The notes below the pieces were generated by a model. The model saw only the letters and a list, made by a program, of their open reading frames with translations, ran no database searches and was not told the DNA's origin. From Candidatus Harrisonbacteria bacterium (lineage in GTDB: Bacteria > Patescibacteriota > Minisyncoccia > UBA6257 > 1-14-0-10-44-23), in NCBI GenBank assembly GCA_023255625.1, contig JAHFLF010000001.1, positions 568,074 through 601,890 of the forward strand: a stretch of 33,817 nucleotides of DNA, written 5' to 3'. Positions within the stretch are counted from its first letter, which is position 1, and each line of letters opens with the position of its first letter. Position numbers and translations under genes: made by a program. Positions 14,392 through 21,992 of this stretch are shown in pieces.

Positions 14392-16179
14392 ATGTCACCA
14401 AACATTCGCAACATCGCTATCATCGCTCACGTTGACCACGGTAAAACTACCTTGGTTGACGCGCTTTTGAAGCAGTCCGACAATTTCACCATGAAGGTTA
14501 ATGGCAATGGTGATTTAATCATGGACAACAACGAGCTTGAACGCGAGCGTGGCATTACGATTTTGGCAAAAAATGCCGCGATTACTTACAAGGGCGTCAA
14601 AATTAATATCGTGGACACACCGGGACATGCTGATTTTGGCGGTGAGGTGGAGCGCATTATGAGTATGGTTGACGGCGTAATTTTGCTCGTGGACGCAAAA
14701 GAAGGCCCAATGCCGCAGACAAAGTTTGTTTTGAAGAAGGCGATTGAGGCCGGGCACAAGGCGATTGTTGTGGTCAATAAAATTGATAAGCCAGCGGCGC
14801 GTTGTCAATGGACTTTGGATGAGACTTTTAGTTTGTTTATTGATTTGGGCGCCTCTGATGAACAGGCGCATTTCCCGGTTGTCTATGCCTCGGGTCTTGC
14901 CGGCAAGGCGGGGCTTGTGGCCGACCTCGCCACGATGAAAGATGTTACGCCGCTGTTTGATAAAATTTTAGAATACATTCCGGCGCCAGTTGTTGACGAG
15001 ACCGCGCCGCTCCAGATGATCACCATCAACCTGGCATATGACACCTACAAAGGAAAGATGGCGATTGGCCGACTTCATTCCGGAACTTTGAAACCAAACC
15101 AGCAGGTGATGCACATCAACCGCGCCGGTGTCATGAAAAAAGCGCAGCTGACCAATGTGATGATTTTTGACGGCATGAATCGAAAAGAGGCGACCGAGGT
15201 GGTGGCTGGCGACATCTGTGCCATTGCCGGTATTCCGGATATTTCTATCGGCGAGACGATTGCCGACATTAATGATCCGCGCCCGCTTACGCCGATTAAG
15301 ATTGACGAGCCGACGATCAAGGCGGTGTTCATGGTTAACAAGAGTCCGTTTGTTGGTAAAGAGGGACAGTACATCACGAGTCGCAATATTAAGGAGCGAT
15401 TGGAGCGCGAGACCGAAACCGATGTGGCGCTGAAGATGGAGGAGACCGAGGACAGCGACCGCTGGATTATGTCTGGCCGCGGTGAACTCCACCTGGCAAT
15501 TTTAATTGAAAAGATGCGGCGCGAGGGATTTGAACTTGCCGTTGGTAAGCCGCAGGTGATTTTTAAAGAAATTGACGGCGTAAAGATGGAGCCGTTTGAG
15601 CTCGTTAGTATTGAGGTGCCAAACGAATCAACTGGTGTCGTTATTCAAGATTTTGGCCAGCGGCTCGGCGAGATGCGGCACATGAATCAGGACGGGCCGA
15701 TTACAAAGTTGGAGTTTTCAATTCCAACGCGCGGACTTATTGGATATCGCTCGGATTTTATGACGCGTACGAAAGGGCTCGGCATCATGAACACGATTTT
15801 TGATGCGTACAAGCCGATGAAGGGAGAGATTACTAAGTTGCCGCACGGATCTTTGATCGCCACCGAGGCCGGAGAATCTACGAATTATGGATTGCTGCTC
15901 GCGCAGGACAGAGGCGTGCTGTTTATCGCTGCCGGTACGAAAATTTATGCTGGTATGGTGGTTGGTAAAAATGCTAAAGATATGGATTTGCGGGTGCATG
16001 TTGGCCGTGAAAAGCAGCTTACCAATTTCCGTGCGAAGAACGAGGGCATTGGTGCATTTTTGGAGGCGCCGACACTCATGACCCTTGAAGATTCTTTGGA
16101 ATATATCTCTGACGATGAAATTGTGGAGGTAACGCCAAAGAGTATACGAATTAGGAAGATGGACTTGAAGGCGAAATAA
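14392..16179 (+). CDS. typA: Ribosome-associated GTPase TypA/BipA
   Basis: A 595-residue protein close to the usual 600. G motifs: [15 protein letters not shown] (G1, about residues 12-26), ERERGITI (G2), [16 protein letters not shown] (G3) and VVNKIDKP (G4). After the G domain come the EF-G-like domain II, the domain III/V region ([20 protein letters not shown]) and the TypA-specific C-terminal domain ([19 protein letters not shown]). It binds the A site of 70S ribosomes and supports large-subunit assembly, growth at low temperature and stress responses. The gene has its own promoter and a long, hairpin-rich leader of about 140 nt, with no SD at the start. Confidence 0.97.
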   Translation: MSPNIRNIAIIAHVDHGKTTLVDALLKQSDNFTMKVNGNGDLIMDNNELERERGITILAKNAAITYKGVKINIVDTPGHADFGGEVERIMSMVDGVILLVDAKEGPMPQTKFVLKKAIEAGHKAIVVVNKIDKPAARCQWTLDETFSLFIDLGASDEQAHFPVVYASGLAGKAGLVADLATMKDVTPLFDKILEYIPAPVVDETAPLQMITINLAYDTYKGKMAIGRLHSGTLKPNQQVMHINRAGVMKKAQLTNVMIFDGMNRKEATEVVAGDICAIAGIPDISIGETIADINDPRPLTPIKIDEPTIKAVFMVNKSPFVGKEGQYITSRNIKERLERETETDVALKMEETEDSDRWIMSGRGELHLAILIEKMRREGFELAVGKPQVIFKEIDGVKMEPFELVSIEVPNESTGVVIQDFGQRLGEMRHMNQDGPITKLEFSIPTRGLIGYRSDFMTRTKGLGIMNTIFDAYKPMKGEITKLPHGSLIATEAGESTNYGLLLAQDRGVLFIAAGTKIYAGMVVGKNAKDMDLRVHVGREKQLTNFRAKNEGIGAFLEAPTLMTLEDSLEYISDDEIVEVTPKSIRIRKMDLKAK

Positions 16180-16184
16180 ATTGT

Positions 16185-16210
16185 GCGGGGCGGCCAGCTG
16201 GCCGCCCCGC
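16185..16210. terminator. 26-bp GC palindrome after typA
   Basis: GCGGGGCGGCCAG followed by its exact complement CTGGCCGCCCCGC, 5 bp after the typA stop. There is no T-run, so termination is likely but not textbook. Confidence 0.55.
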
Positions 16211-16215
16211 TACGC

Positions 16216-16245
16216 TTGCAGCCCGGCTTTATCTCGGGGTATGAT
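16216..16245 (+). promoter_or_regulatory. Promoter giving a leaderless transporter mRNA
   Basis: TTGCAG at 16216-16221, an 18-bp spacer, and TATGAT at 16240-16245, ending 7 bases before ATG 16253. Confidence 0.6.
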
Positions 16246-16252
16246 AGAGAGA

Positions 16253-17341
16253 ATGTTAACTCATCGCACACTACAACTTTCTTTTTTCTTTGTTATTTTT
16301 GGCATTACTGCCGTTCTTGGTTTTTTCATTTTCCGGCCTTATTTGAATACACTGGTTCTGGCCGCCACCTTTGCAATCATTTTTTACCCAATGTATCAGC
16401 GCTTGATGACGCAGTTTAAGGGGCGATTTCCGGGAGTATGCTCCGGACTAACTGTGCTTATCGCCAGCTTGATTTTGTTTATCCCGTCTGCGCTGCTCGG
16501 TACGCAAGTATTCCGTGAGGCAACTGTTGTGTACTCAAGATTGAGTTTGGCGAATCAAACAGAGCAGCCACCGCTACCGCCCGCGCCAGATAATACGAGT
16601 CCTTTCGTACTCCAAATTCGGGATAAGTTGGATGCCGGTATTACCTCGCTGATTATAAATTTTGATCAGCTTGCACACGAGGCCTTTGGTTGGGTGCTTA
16701 GTAACGCCGGCAATTTTTCAATGCGGCTTGGCCAGTTTAGCATTAGATTTTTTATCTGGTTTCTAGCTTTTTATTATTTTCTGCGCGATGGGCACCATAT
16801 TCGTAAAGTATTTATTGCGCTTAGCCCGCTTTCGGATAAATATGATAACGAAATTGCAAATCGGGTTAGCGTTGCGGTTAAAAGTGTAGTCGGCGGATCG
16901 CTGATCGTTGCAGTTCTTCAGGGACTTGCAGCCGGAGTAGGCATGTGGATTTTCGGGGTACCGGCTCCGGCGATCTGGGGTTCGGTCGCAGTTATGACCG
17001 CGCTCGTGCCGAGCATTGGCACCGCTCTGGTTATTTTGCCGGCCGCTGGTTATCTTTTCCTGATTGGGCACACTGGCCCGACTATCGGACTTTTAATTTG
17101 GGGTCTGACTATCGTGAACATAATCGACAACTTATTGCGGCCAAAACTTATTCAGCGTGGCACTAAGATTCATCCGCTGATGGTTCTGCTTTCTGTACTT
17201 GGCGGCATCGCTCTTCTCGGGCCGGTTGGATTTTTGATTGGGCCAATCGTAGTTAGTTTACTGATTGAATTTTTGGGAATTTACAACGAGATGATTTTAC
17301 ATCACCGCGATGCAACTCTCACTAATAGTCAAGTCTCTTAA
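16253..17341 (+). CDS. AI-2E family transporter (PerM/UPF0118)
   Basis: A 362-residue membrane protein with about eight hydrophobic segments arranged as in the UPF0118/AI-2E transporter family: two N-terminal helix pairs, a soluble middle (about residues 90-150), then a cluster of four C-terminal helices. Family-like motifs are FYYFLRDGHHI (about 174-184) and the C-terminal block AIWGSVAVMTALVPSIGT with LLRPKLI and HPLMVLLSVLGGIALLG. Members export signalling molecules or act as Na+/H+ antiporters; the substrate is not predictable. ATG 16253 is preferred over 16241 and 16181 because the -10 box TATGAT covers 16240-16245. It overlaps the next gene by 32 bp. Confidence 0.88.
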   Translation: MLTHRTLQLSFFFVIFGITAVLGFFIFRPYLNTLVLAATFAIIFYPMYQRLMTQFKGRFPGVCSGLTVLIASLILFIPSALLGTQVFREATVVYSRLSLANQTEQPPLPPAPDNTSPFVLQIRDKLDAGITSLIINFDQLAHEAFGWVLSNAGNFSMRLGQFSIRFFIWFLAFYYFLRDGHHIRKVFIALSPLSDKYDNEIANRVSVAVKSVVGGSLIVAVLQGLAAGVGMWIFGVPAPAIWGSVAVMTALVPSIGTALVILPAAGYLFLIGHTGPTIGLLIWGLTIVNIIDNLLRPKLIQRGTKIHPLMVLLSVLGGIALLGPVGFLIGPIVVSLLIEFLGIYNEMILHHRDATLTNSQVS

Positions 17342-17918
17342 AGCCGGTGGTGTCGGCGTATTACCGACGGACACTATATACGGTGTTGTTGCTCGGGCGC
17401 TTAACGAAAAATCAGTTGAGCGCGTCTATCAACTCAAAGGCCGCACACCGACCAAGCCGTGCATTATTTTAATCGCCGATATTTCTGACCTTTCTCTTTT
17501 TGGAATTACTGTCGGCAGACTAACTGACCAACTGATTAACCGCCTCTGGCCCGGGCCGGTAAGCATCATCCTGCCCTGCACAAACCAGAAGTTTTCATAT
17601 CTGCACCGCGGCACGAATTCGCTGGCCTTTCGATTGCCGGCGGATGAATCGCTCCGTACATTGCTGCGTGAGACCGGGCCGCTGATTGCACCAAGTGCCA
17701 ATCCGGAAGGTCAACCGCCGGCGACGACGATTGAAGAGGCGAAAAAGTATTTTGGCGATAATATGGACTTTTACTTGCCCTTCGAAGCTTTTGCGAAGAA
17801 GGGTGAAGATGCTGTGGGCAAATTTTCCGGCAAGCCCTCTACTCTTGTTGAGATAAGGGGCGGGAAAGTGGTAATCTTGCGTCAGGGCAGCGCAGTCATT
17901 CCCGCCGAACTTTTATGA
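17310..17918 (+). CDS. tsaC: L-threonylcarbamoyladenylate synthase (Sua5/YrdC/TsaC)
   Basis: A 202-residue protein of the short YrdC-domain type. Key motifs: GGVGVLPTDTIYGVVARA (about residues 13-30), KGRTPTKPCIILI (about 43-55), WPGPVSIILP (about 80-89) and GPLIAPSANPEGQPPAT (about 124-140). It makes threonylcarbamoyl-AMP from Thr, bicarbonate and ATP, the first step of t6A37 modification of ANN-decoding tRNAs. The start lies inside the transporter gene because the conserved N-terminal strand needs it. Its last bases overlap the next start by ATGA, indicating translational coupling. DNA at 17518-17542 contains the same CTAACTGACCAACT words seen in intergenic spacers. Confidence 0.92.
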   Translation: MQLSLIVKSLKAGGVGVLPTDTIYGVVARALNEKSVERVYQLKGRTPTKPCIILIADISDLSLFGITVGRLTDQLINRLWPGPVSIILPCTNQKFSYLHRGTNSLAFRLPADESLRTLLRETGPLIAPSANPEGQPPATTIEEAKKYFGDNMDFYLPFEAFAKKGEDAVGKFSGKPSTLVEIRGGKVVILRQGSAVIPAELL

Positions 17919-18619
17919 AAAAAACAAAAGTTGCGATTTTTGACATCGACGGAACCATCTTTCGTAACTCACTGCTCGTTGAGTTGCATTGGAAGATGGT
18001 TAAGGAGGGCATCATTCCTCGTTCGGCTACTAAAGAGCTGGACAGGCGATATTGGAATTGGATAACTCGCAAAGGTACATATGATGATTATTTGCAGGAA
18101 GTTATAGATAGTTTTAACGAATTCGTGAAGGGGGTGCCGACCAAGACTATTCAGCGATTAGCGCGCGAGGTTGTGAAAGTTCAGAGTAACATTGTCTACC
18201 GGTATACTCGGGCGCTGGTTGGGCGTTTGCGTAAGACGCATCTGCTCGTTGCCATATCTGGTTCGCCGCAAATAGTTGTCGGTGAATTTGCACGCGCCTG
18301 GAAGTTTGATTATTACATCGGCACGCAACACCGAATTCGCGACAGTAAATTTACCGAGGGGAATATCTGGGTTGCCTCGGAGAACAAGCAGGAGGCGCTC
18401 CGTAGGTTGCAAGAACAACATGGCTTTACGCTCGGTCGCGGTTCGGTCGGCGTTGGCGATACAGAATCAGATATCAAGATATTAGAGATTGTTGATCTGC
18501 CTATTTGCTTTAATCCAACCGCGCGGCTGTTTGCCGCTGCACAAAAACATAACTGGTTGACAGTTATTGAGCGCAAGGATGTTACATATGCACTGCGCCG
18601 CGGTAAGTTGATCCGTTGA
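17915..18619 (+). CDS. HAD-superfamily phosphatase, SerB-like (HAD-IB)
   Basis: A 234-residue protein with the haloacid dehalogenase motifs: AIFDIDGTIF (motif I, residues 7-16, nucleophile Asp10 and acid Asp12), VAISGSP (motif II, about 113-119), and VGVGDTESDIKIL (motif IV, about 180-192). The helical cap after motif I and the SGSP and GD.ESD pattern are those of HAD subfamily IB, which contains phosphoserine phosphatase and related phosphomonoesterases. The substrate could be phosphoserine, a phospholipid head group or another small phosphate ester. It overlaps the tsaC stop by four bases and the next gene begins 1 bp after its stop. Confidence 0.88.
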   Translation: MKKTKVAIFDIDGTIFRNSLLVELHWKMVKEGIIPRSATKELDRRYWNWITRKGTYDDYLQEVIDSFNEFVKGVPTKTIQRLAREVVKVQSNIVYRYTRALVGRLRKTHLLVAISGSPQIVVGEFARAWKFDYYIGTQHRIRDSKFTEGNIWVASENKQEALRRLQEQHGFTLGRGSVGVGDTESDIKILEIVDLPICFNPTARLFAAAQKHNWLTVIERKDVTYALRRGKLIR

Positions 18620-18620
18620 T

Positions 18621-19514
18621 ATGGAACAGAGCTCTGAGTATGAAGTTATTATTGTCGGGGCGGGGCCGGCAGCGTGGAGCGCGGCGACTTTTTTGGCGCG
18701 GGCAAATATCAAGACGCTCGTGATCGGTGATCCGGCCCAAAGTGGTTTGGCTGACGCGGCCGAGGTATGGAATTATCCCGGATTCCCAAAGGGAATTTCT
18801 GGCCGTGAGTTGTTAGAACAGATGCAGGAGCAGGCGGTTTCTCAAGGCGTAACTTTTTTGTCTGGCGAAGTTGTGCATCTTGAACCAACTAACCAACTAA
18901 CCAGCCAACCAACTAACCAATTTCTGGTTCGAACTGCAAAGCGGCAGGATTTTTTCGCAGAAAAAATCCTGCTCGCCCATGGTGCAAATTTTATTAAAAC
19001 AAATCTTCCTGGCGAAAAGGAATTGGTTGGCAAAGGTGTCCATTATTGTGCGCTGTGCGACGGACCTTTATATAAAGGAAAGAGTGTCATTGTGTTGGGC
19101 AACAGTAATTTAGCGGCCGAGGAGGCGCTCCAGCTTGCTGGCATGGGCGTGAAGGTTGAGAAAATTATTACGCACTCCCAGGCTGCCAATTTTTCTTTGG
19201 AATACAGAAAATTATTGGAAGAGAAAAATATTCCTATTGAGATACGACGGGTAGAAAAGGTTGAGCCCATTACCTTTGTGGCACTTGGCGTTGCCTCGTC
19301 AATGACATTTGCGCAAAAACTTGGGCTTGAGATGAGCGGAAATTTTTTGAAGGCCGACGAAAATGGGCGAACAAATGTTACTGGAGTCTGGGTGGCTGGT
19401 CTGGCGCGCGGTGGTGTTAATCAGGTTGGCAAGTCGGTCGGCGAAGGAGCGGTCGCGGCAGTTGATATGATAAAGTCAATAAAGGGATTACCTCAATATC
19501 TTGATCATTCATGA
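18621..19514 (+). CDS. trxB: Thioredoxin reductase-like flavoprotein
   Basis: A 297-residue protein, near the usual 305-315. It has an FAD-binding GAGPAAWSAA (residues 13-22), the redox pair in VHYCALCDGPLY (about 141-152; Cys-Ala-Leu-Cys instead of Cys-Ala-Thr-Cys), a second nucleotide-binding site VIVLGNSNLAAEEAL (about 156-170) and the C-terminal VWVAGLARGG. It should pass electrons from NAD(P)H to thioredoxin. The NADPH-site motif GxGxxA reads GNSNLA, as in some ferredoxin- or NADH-dependent relatives, so the donor is uncertain. An in-frame repeat of AACCAACT words encodes LEPTNQLTSQPTNQ near residues 87-100. It overlaps the next gene by ATGA. Confidence 0.85.
   Translation: MEQSSEYEVIIVGAGPAAWSAATFLARANIKTLVIGDPAQSGLADAAEVWNYPGFPKGISGRELLEQMQEQAVSQGVTFLSGEVVHLEPTNQLTSQPTNQFLVRTAKRQDFFAEKILLAHGANFIKTNLPGEKELVGKGVHYCALCDGPLYKGKSVIVLGNSNLAAEEALQLAGMGVKVEKIITHSQAANFSLEYRKLLEEKNIPIEIRRVEKVEPITFVALGVASSMTFAQKLGLEMSGNFLKADENGRTNVTGVWVAGLARGGVNQVGKSVGEGAVAAVDMIKSIKGLPQYLDHS
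18883..18920 (+). repeat. In-frame AACCAACT word repeat in the trxB-like gene
   Basis: Five near-copies of AACCAACT in 38 bp, encoding EPTNQLTSQPTNQ. The same words occur in the intergenic spacer before obg (11846-11876) and in the tsaC coding region. Confidence 0.65.
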
Positions 19515-20074
19515 TTGTAGTGTTTACAGGAAACGGCAAGGGAAAGACAACCGCAGCGCTTGGCGCGGCGGTTCGGGCTGTTGGGCGCGGGCAGCGCGTT
19601 CTGATGGTGCAGTTTATTAAGGGGCCGTGGAAGTCGGGAGAGGATGAGATACAAGTTGCAAGTAGCAAGTTTCAAGTTGCAAGTGGGAGGGTCGGATCGT
19701 TTGAACTGAAGAAGATGGGACTTGGGTTTGTCGGCATCCTCGGGGATCAGTTGCCTTTTGAGGAGCATGTGCGAGCTGCAAAAAATGCGTTAGCGTTTTG
19801 TGCGCAGGTACTCGCCACTCGCGACTCGAAACTCGCTACTTTTTATGACATGGTTATTTTGGACGAGGTGAATGTGGCGGTGGCACTGAAATTAATAGAG
19901 CCAAAACAGGTACTTGAGGTATTAGAGGGATTAGAGGACAATAAGATTGTCATATTGACCGGTCGTGATGCCCCGCAGGAATTTTTAGACCGGGCAGATT
20001 TAGCGACCGAGATGAAAGAGATCAAGCATCCGTTTAATAGTGGTAAGCTAGGTAAATTAAATGTTGAATTTTAA
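19511..20074 (+). CDS. Corrinoid adenosyltransferase-like protein (CobO/BtuR family)
   Basis: A 187-residue protein. The P-loop GNGKGKTTAALGAAVRAVG (residues 7-25), VQFIKGPWKSGE (about 37-48) and VILDEVNVA (about 117-125) are the CobA/CobO signatures. Family members transfer the adenosyl group of ATP to cob(I)alamin. No B12 genes or B12 enzymes are visible around it, so salvage of imported corrinoid or a changed role is possible. Two stretches are not in typical members: IQVASSKFQVASGR (about 48-61) and ATRDSKLAT (about 101-109); both are encoded by word-like DNA repeats. It follows the trxB-like gene with an ATGA overlap. Confidence 0.82.
   Translation: MIVVFTGNGKGKTTAALGAAVRAVGRGQRVLMVQFIKGPWKSGEDEIQVASSKFQVASGRVGSFELKKMGLGFVGILGDQLPFEEHVRAAKNALAFCAQVLATRDSKLATFYDMVILDEVNVAVALKLIEPKQVLEVLEGLEDNKIVILTGRDAPQEFLDRADLATEMKEIKHPFNSGKLGKLNVEF
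19652..19684 (+). repeat. In-frame CAAGTTGCAAGT repeat in the corrinoid adenosyltransferase gene
   Basis: CAAGTTGCAAGT occurs twice, separated by AGCAAGTTT. It encodes QVASSKFQVAS, an insertion between two conserved family motifs. Confidence 0.65.
19810..19840 (+). repeat. In-frame ACTCGC-word repeat in the corrinoid adenosyltransferase gene
   Basis: Four ACTCGN words in 31 bp, encoding LATRDSKLAT just before the conserved VILDE strand. Similar ACTCGT/ACTCAC words make up the spacer before the FKBP gene. Confidence 0.55.
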
Positions 20075-20077
20075 ATA

Positions 20078-20578
20078 ATGGGAAGTTTAATAAGCGTTTT
20101 AAGTATTGTGTTGGGGTTTGTGGTGCTTTTTACCATATATCTTTATTTTGCTTTTCGGACGAAAGAGTATGGATATTCACCATCTTTTAAAAAAGCATTA
20201 TTCGAGCTTGAAAATTTGATCACTGATTTGGCCGACAAGGGTAAGTTTTTTACTGCAGGGAAAGCAGGAGAGTATGAATTAGCTGGCGAGGTTCTACGGT
20301 TTTATCACAATCCACTTCCTCTCTGGGGAAGGGGCACTTCATTTGCTCCTGTCGACAAAATAGCCGTAGCGGCAGAGATATCGATCAAGCATTTTGCTGA
20401 TTCAGCGAGTATTCGTTATCGACTCTGGCCTGACGGACTTTTTGAGAAAGTTGCTGTGCCGACCGGAGATTATAATTTAAGTATTCTTAAGAAAGGGTGC
20501 GGGGCCAAAGTTTCCGAAGAGGAGATTAAACAGCTCATATTAAAGTGTGTAGAGATAAAATCTAAAGCTAGAACATGA
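20078..20578 (+). CDS. Hypothetical membrane-anchored protein
   Basis: A 166-residue protein that I do not recognise. It has one N-terminal transmembrane segment (ISVLSIVLGFVVLFTIYLYF, residues 5-24) followed by a soluble domain rich in beta-like segments (IAVAAEISIKHFADSASIRY, about 90-109) and a Lys-rich tail. The positive residues after the helix (RTKEY) suggest a cytoplasmic soluble part. It lies 3 bp after the corrinoid adenosyltransferase gene and overlaps the protease gene by ATGA-type coupling, so it probably belongs to the same transcript. Confidence 0.62.
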   Translation: MGSLISVLSIVLGFVVLFTIYLYFAFRTKEYGYSPSFKKALFELENLITDLADKGKFFTAGKAGEYELAGEVLRFYHNPLPLWGRGTSFAPVDKIAVAAEISIKHFADSASIRYRLWPDGLFEKVAVPTGDYNLSILKKGCGAKVSEEEIKQLILKCVEIKSKART

Positions 20579-21198
20579 TCACAATTTTTTTTGTCATCGT
20601 CCTCATATTTTCCGTCATCATCCACGAAATTTCGCATGGCTATGTTGCCTTGTGGCTCGGGGATACAACCGCAAAGGATGCCGGACGACTGACGCTGAAC
20701 CCGCTGGCGCATATTGATTTATTCGGGTCGATTTTATTTCCGCTCATGCTAGCGCTGGTCGGCGCGCCAGTTTTCGGTTGGGCTAAGCCGGTGCCATATG
20801 ATCCGCGGTTTTTGAAAAATCCGCAAAAGGCGGCGGGGCTGATTGCTCTGGCCGGACCGGCCAGCAATTTAGCAATGGCGATTATCTTTGCGCTAGTCAG
20901 CCGGATTTTACTCGGCAGTCTTGCTACAGAATTCACTGCCAGCTTGTACTTATTTGTTGTAATCATCGTCCAGGTCAATGTCGCGCTGGCGGTTTTTAAT
21001 CTTTTGCCAATTCCGCCTCTTGATGGCTCGGGCGTATTATTTTCTCTGTTGCCGCGGGGTACGGAGAGGGTGCAGATTTTCCTGCAGCGGTATGGTTTTT
21101 ACATTCTCATCTTCCTGATTTTTACCGGTTTAAATTTTTTAAATCCAGTTATGAGTGCGCTGTATCGGTTACTGCTCGGGCCAATGCCGATGCAATGA
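20575..21198 (+). CDS. Site-2 protease family (M50) membrane metalloprotease
   Basis: A 207-residue polytopic protein. The zinc motif HEISHG (residues 17-22; HExxH type) sits in the first hydrophobic segment, and the second ligand motif NLLPIPPLDG (about 142-151) lies in a later one, as in the short S2P/Rv-type family without PDZ domains. It should cut substrates inside the membrane, commonly anti-sigma factors or signal-peptide remnants. GPASNLAMA (about 97-105) is also a family feature. Its start overlaps the previous gene by four bases. A 40-bp perfect palindrome follows 9 bp after the stop and probably ends the transcript. Confidence 0.93.
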   Translation: MITIFFVIVLIFSVIIHEISHGYVALWLGDTTAKDAGRLTLNPLAHIDLFGSILFPLMLALVGAPVFGWAKPVPYDPRFLKNPQKAAGLIALAGPASNLAMAIIFALVSRILLGSLATEFTASLYLFVVIIVQVNVALAVFNLLPIPPLDGSGVLFSLLPRGTERVQIFLQRYGFYILIFLIFTGLNFLNPVMSALYRLLLGPMPMQ

Positions 21199-21207
21199 TT
21201 CTATAGC

Positions 21208-21247
21208 TTGCTTATACCGTAGTTCTGCAGAACTACGGTATAAGCAA
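21208..21247. terminator. 40-bp perfect palindrome, probable terminator
   Basis: Two exact 20-bp arms with no spacer, meeting at CTGCAG (21208-21247, outer bases TTGCTTATACC). There is no long T-run, so it could also be a protein-binding or recombination site; its place between a gene end and the rpsL promoter favours termination. Confidence 0.55.
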
Positions 21248-21253
21248 CTTAGT

Positions 21254-21283
21254 TTGACAGTCATAGGTGGAATGCTGTATCTT
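21254..21283 (+). promoter_or_regulatory. Promoter of the rpsL operon
   Basis: TTGACA at 21254-21259, an 18-bp spacer, and TATCTT at 21278-21283. It predicts a leader of about 165 nt. A small TCCC/GGGA hairpin followed by TTTTTA (21292-21310) could attenuate. Confidence 0.7.
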
Positions 21284-21344
21284 ATAGCTAGTCCCAGTTA
21301 GGGATTTTTATATTCTTTTTGCGATACAGTCTAGATCACTGTGT

Positions 21345-21446
21345 GTCATGCTGACAGCAGAGAGAATATGCTTTCGCTTTGAAATTATTAAACCGGACTC
21401 CGAGTAACAGTCGAGTACGACTGAGATCCCTCGGCTTCGGGATGAC
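21345..21446. repeat. Imperfect palindromic repeat with GTCATxCTGA ends in the rpsL leader
   Basis: It begins GTCATGCTGA and ends TCGGGATGAC, which are complementary at 8 of 10 positions; internal AGTCG/CGACT and ATCCC/GGGAT hairpins are present. It resembles the widespread non-coding repeats that start GTCATxCTGAGC and end in a CGGGATGAC-like sequence. It ends 9 bp before the rpsL start codon. Confidence 0.55.
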
Positions 21447-21455
21447 GTACAAAAA

Positions 21456-21878
21456 ATGCCTACCATCCGACAACTCGTAAAGAAGGGGAGATCGCCGCTC
21501 GCGACTAAATCAAAATCGCCGGCGATGAACCGTTACTTTAACTATATATTGAATGTTCCGAAGCAAATTCCTGCGCCTTTTAAGCGCGGTGTTTGCGTAA
21601 AAGTGTTTACTACGACTCCGAAGAAACCAAACTCTGCAATCCGTAAGGTGGCGCGTGTTCGACTAACAAACGGCATGGAGGTTACCGCTTATATTCCTGG
21701 CGAGGGCCACAATTTGCAGGAGCACTCTGTCGTTATGATCCGCGGTGGCCGCGTGAAAGACTTGCCGGGCGTTCGCTACCACATTGTCCGGGGCGTACTC
21801 GATACTGCCGGCGTTGAGGGTCGCAAACAGCAACGGTCGGCTTATGGAGCCAAGACGCCGAAGGCGGAAGCAAAATAA
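21456..21878 (+). CDS. rpsL: 30S ribosomal protein S12
   Basis: A 140-residue protein. Core motifs: [12 protein letters not shown], the decoding-centre loop [20 protein letters not shown] (about residues 52-71), and [20 protein letters not shown] (about 107-126). S12 lines the decoding site and affects accuracy and streptomycin response. Between KSKSPA and PFKRGVC it holds about 13 more residues than E. coli S12 ([17 protein letters not shown] region), a kind of insertion that I associate with Patescibacteria S12. Transcription comes from the promoter at 21254; no SD is present, and the start context is ACAAAAAATG. Confidence 0.98.
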   Translation: MPTIRQLVKKGRSPLATKSKSPAMNRYFNYILNVPKQIPAPFKRGVCVKVFTTTPKKPNSAIRKVARVRLTNGMEVTAYIPGEGHNLQEHSVVMIRGGRVKDLPGVRYHIVRGVLDTAGVEGRKQQRSAYGAKTPKAEAK

Positions 21879-21880
21879 AG

Positions 21881-21982
21881 AAAATTTTCAATTCTCAATT
21901 TCTAATTTCTAAACAATTCTCAATTTAGAAATTCCGAAATTAAATCATTGTTTGAAAATTGAAAATTAGAAATTGAAAATTA
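21881..21982 (+). repeat. Low-complexity hairpin spacer with the 87-nt identical core (copy 1)
   Basis: The core 21895-21981 is identical, base for base by eye, to 30423-30509. It is built from AATTTCTAATTT-type words; the left part (AAACAAT preceded by AATTTCTAATTT) is complementary to the right part (ATTGTTT and AAATTAGAAATT), giving a long AT-rich hairpin that ends 11 bases before the rpsG start. Confidence 0.8.
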
Positions 21983-21992
21983 ATGAATCTAT

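Noticed and set aside
21208-21247. The 40-bp perfect palindrome as a dif or replication origin site
   Set aside because: No XerC/XerD half-site pattern or DnaA-box cluster is visible; its place after a gene and before the rpsL promoter suits a terminator better.
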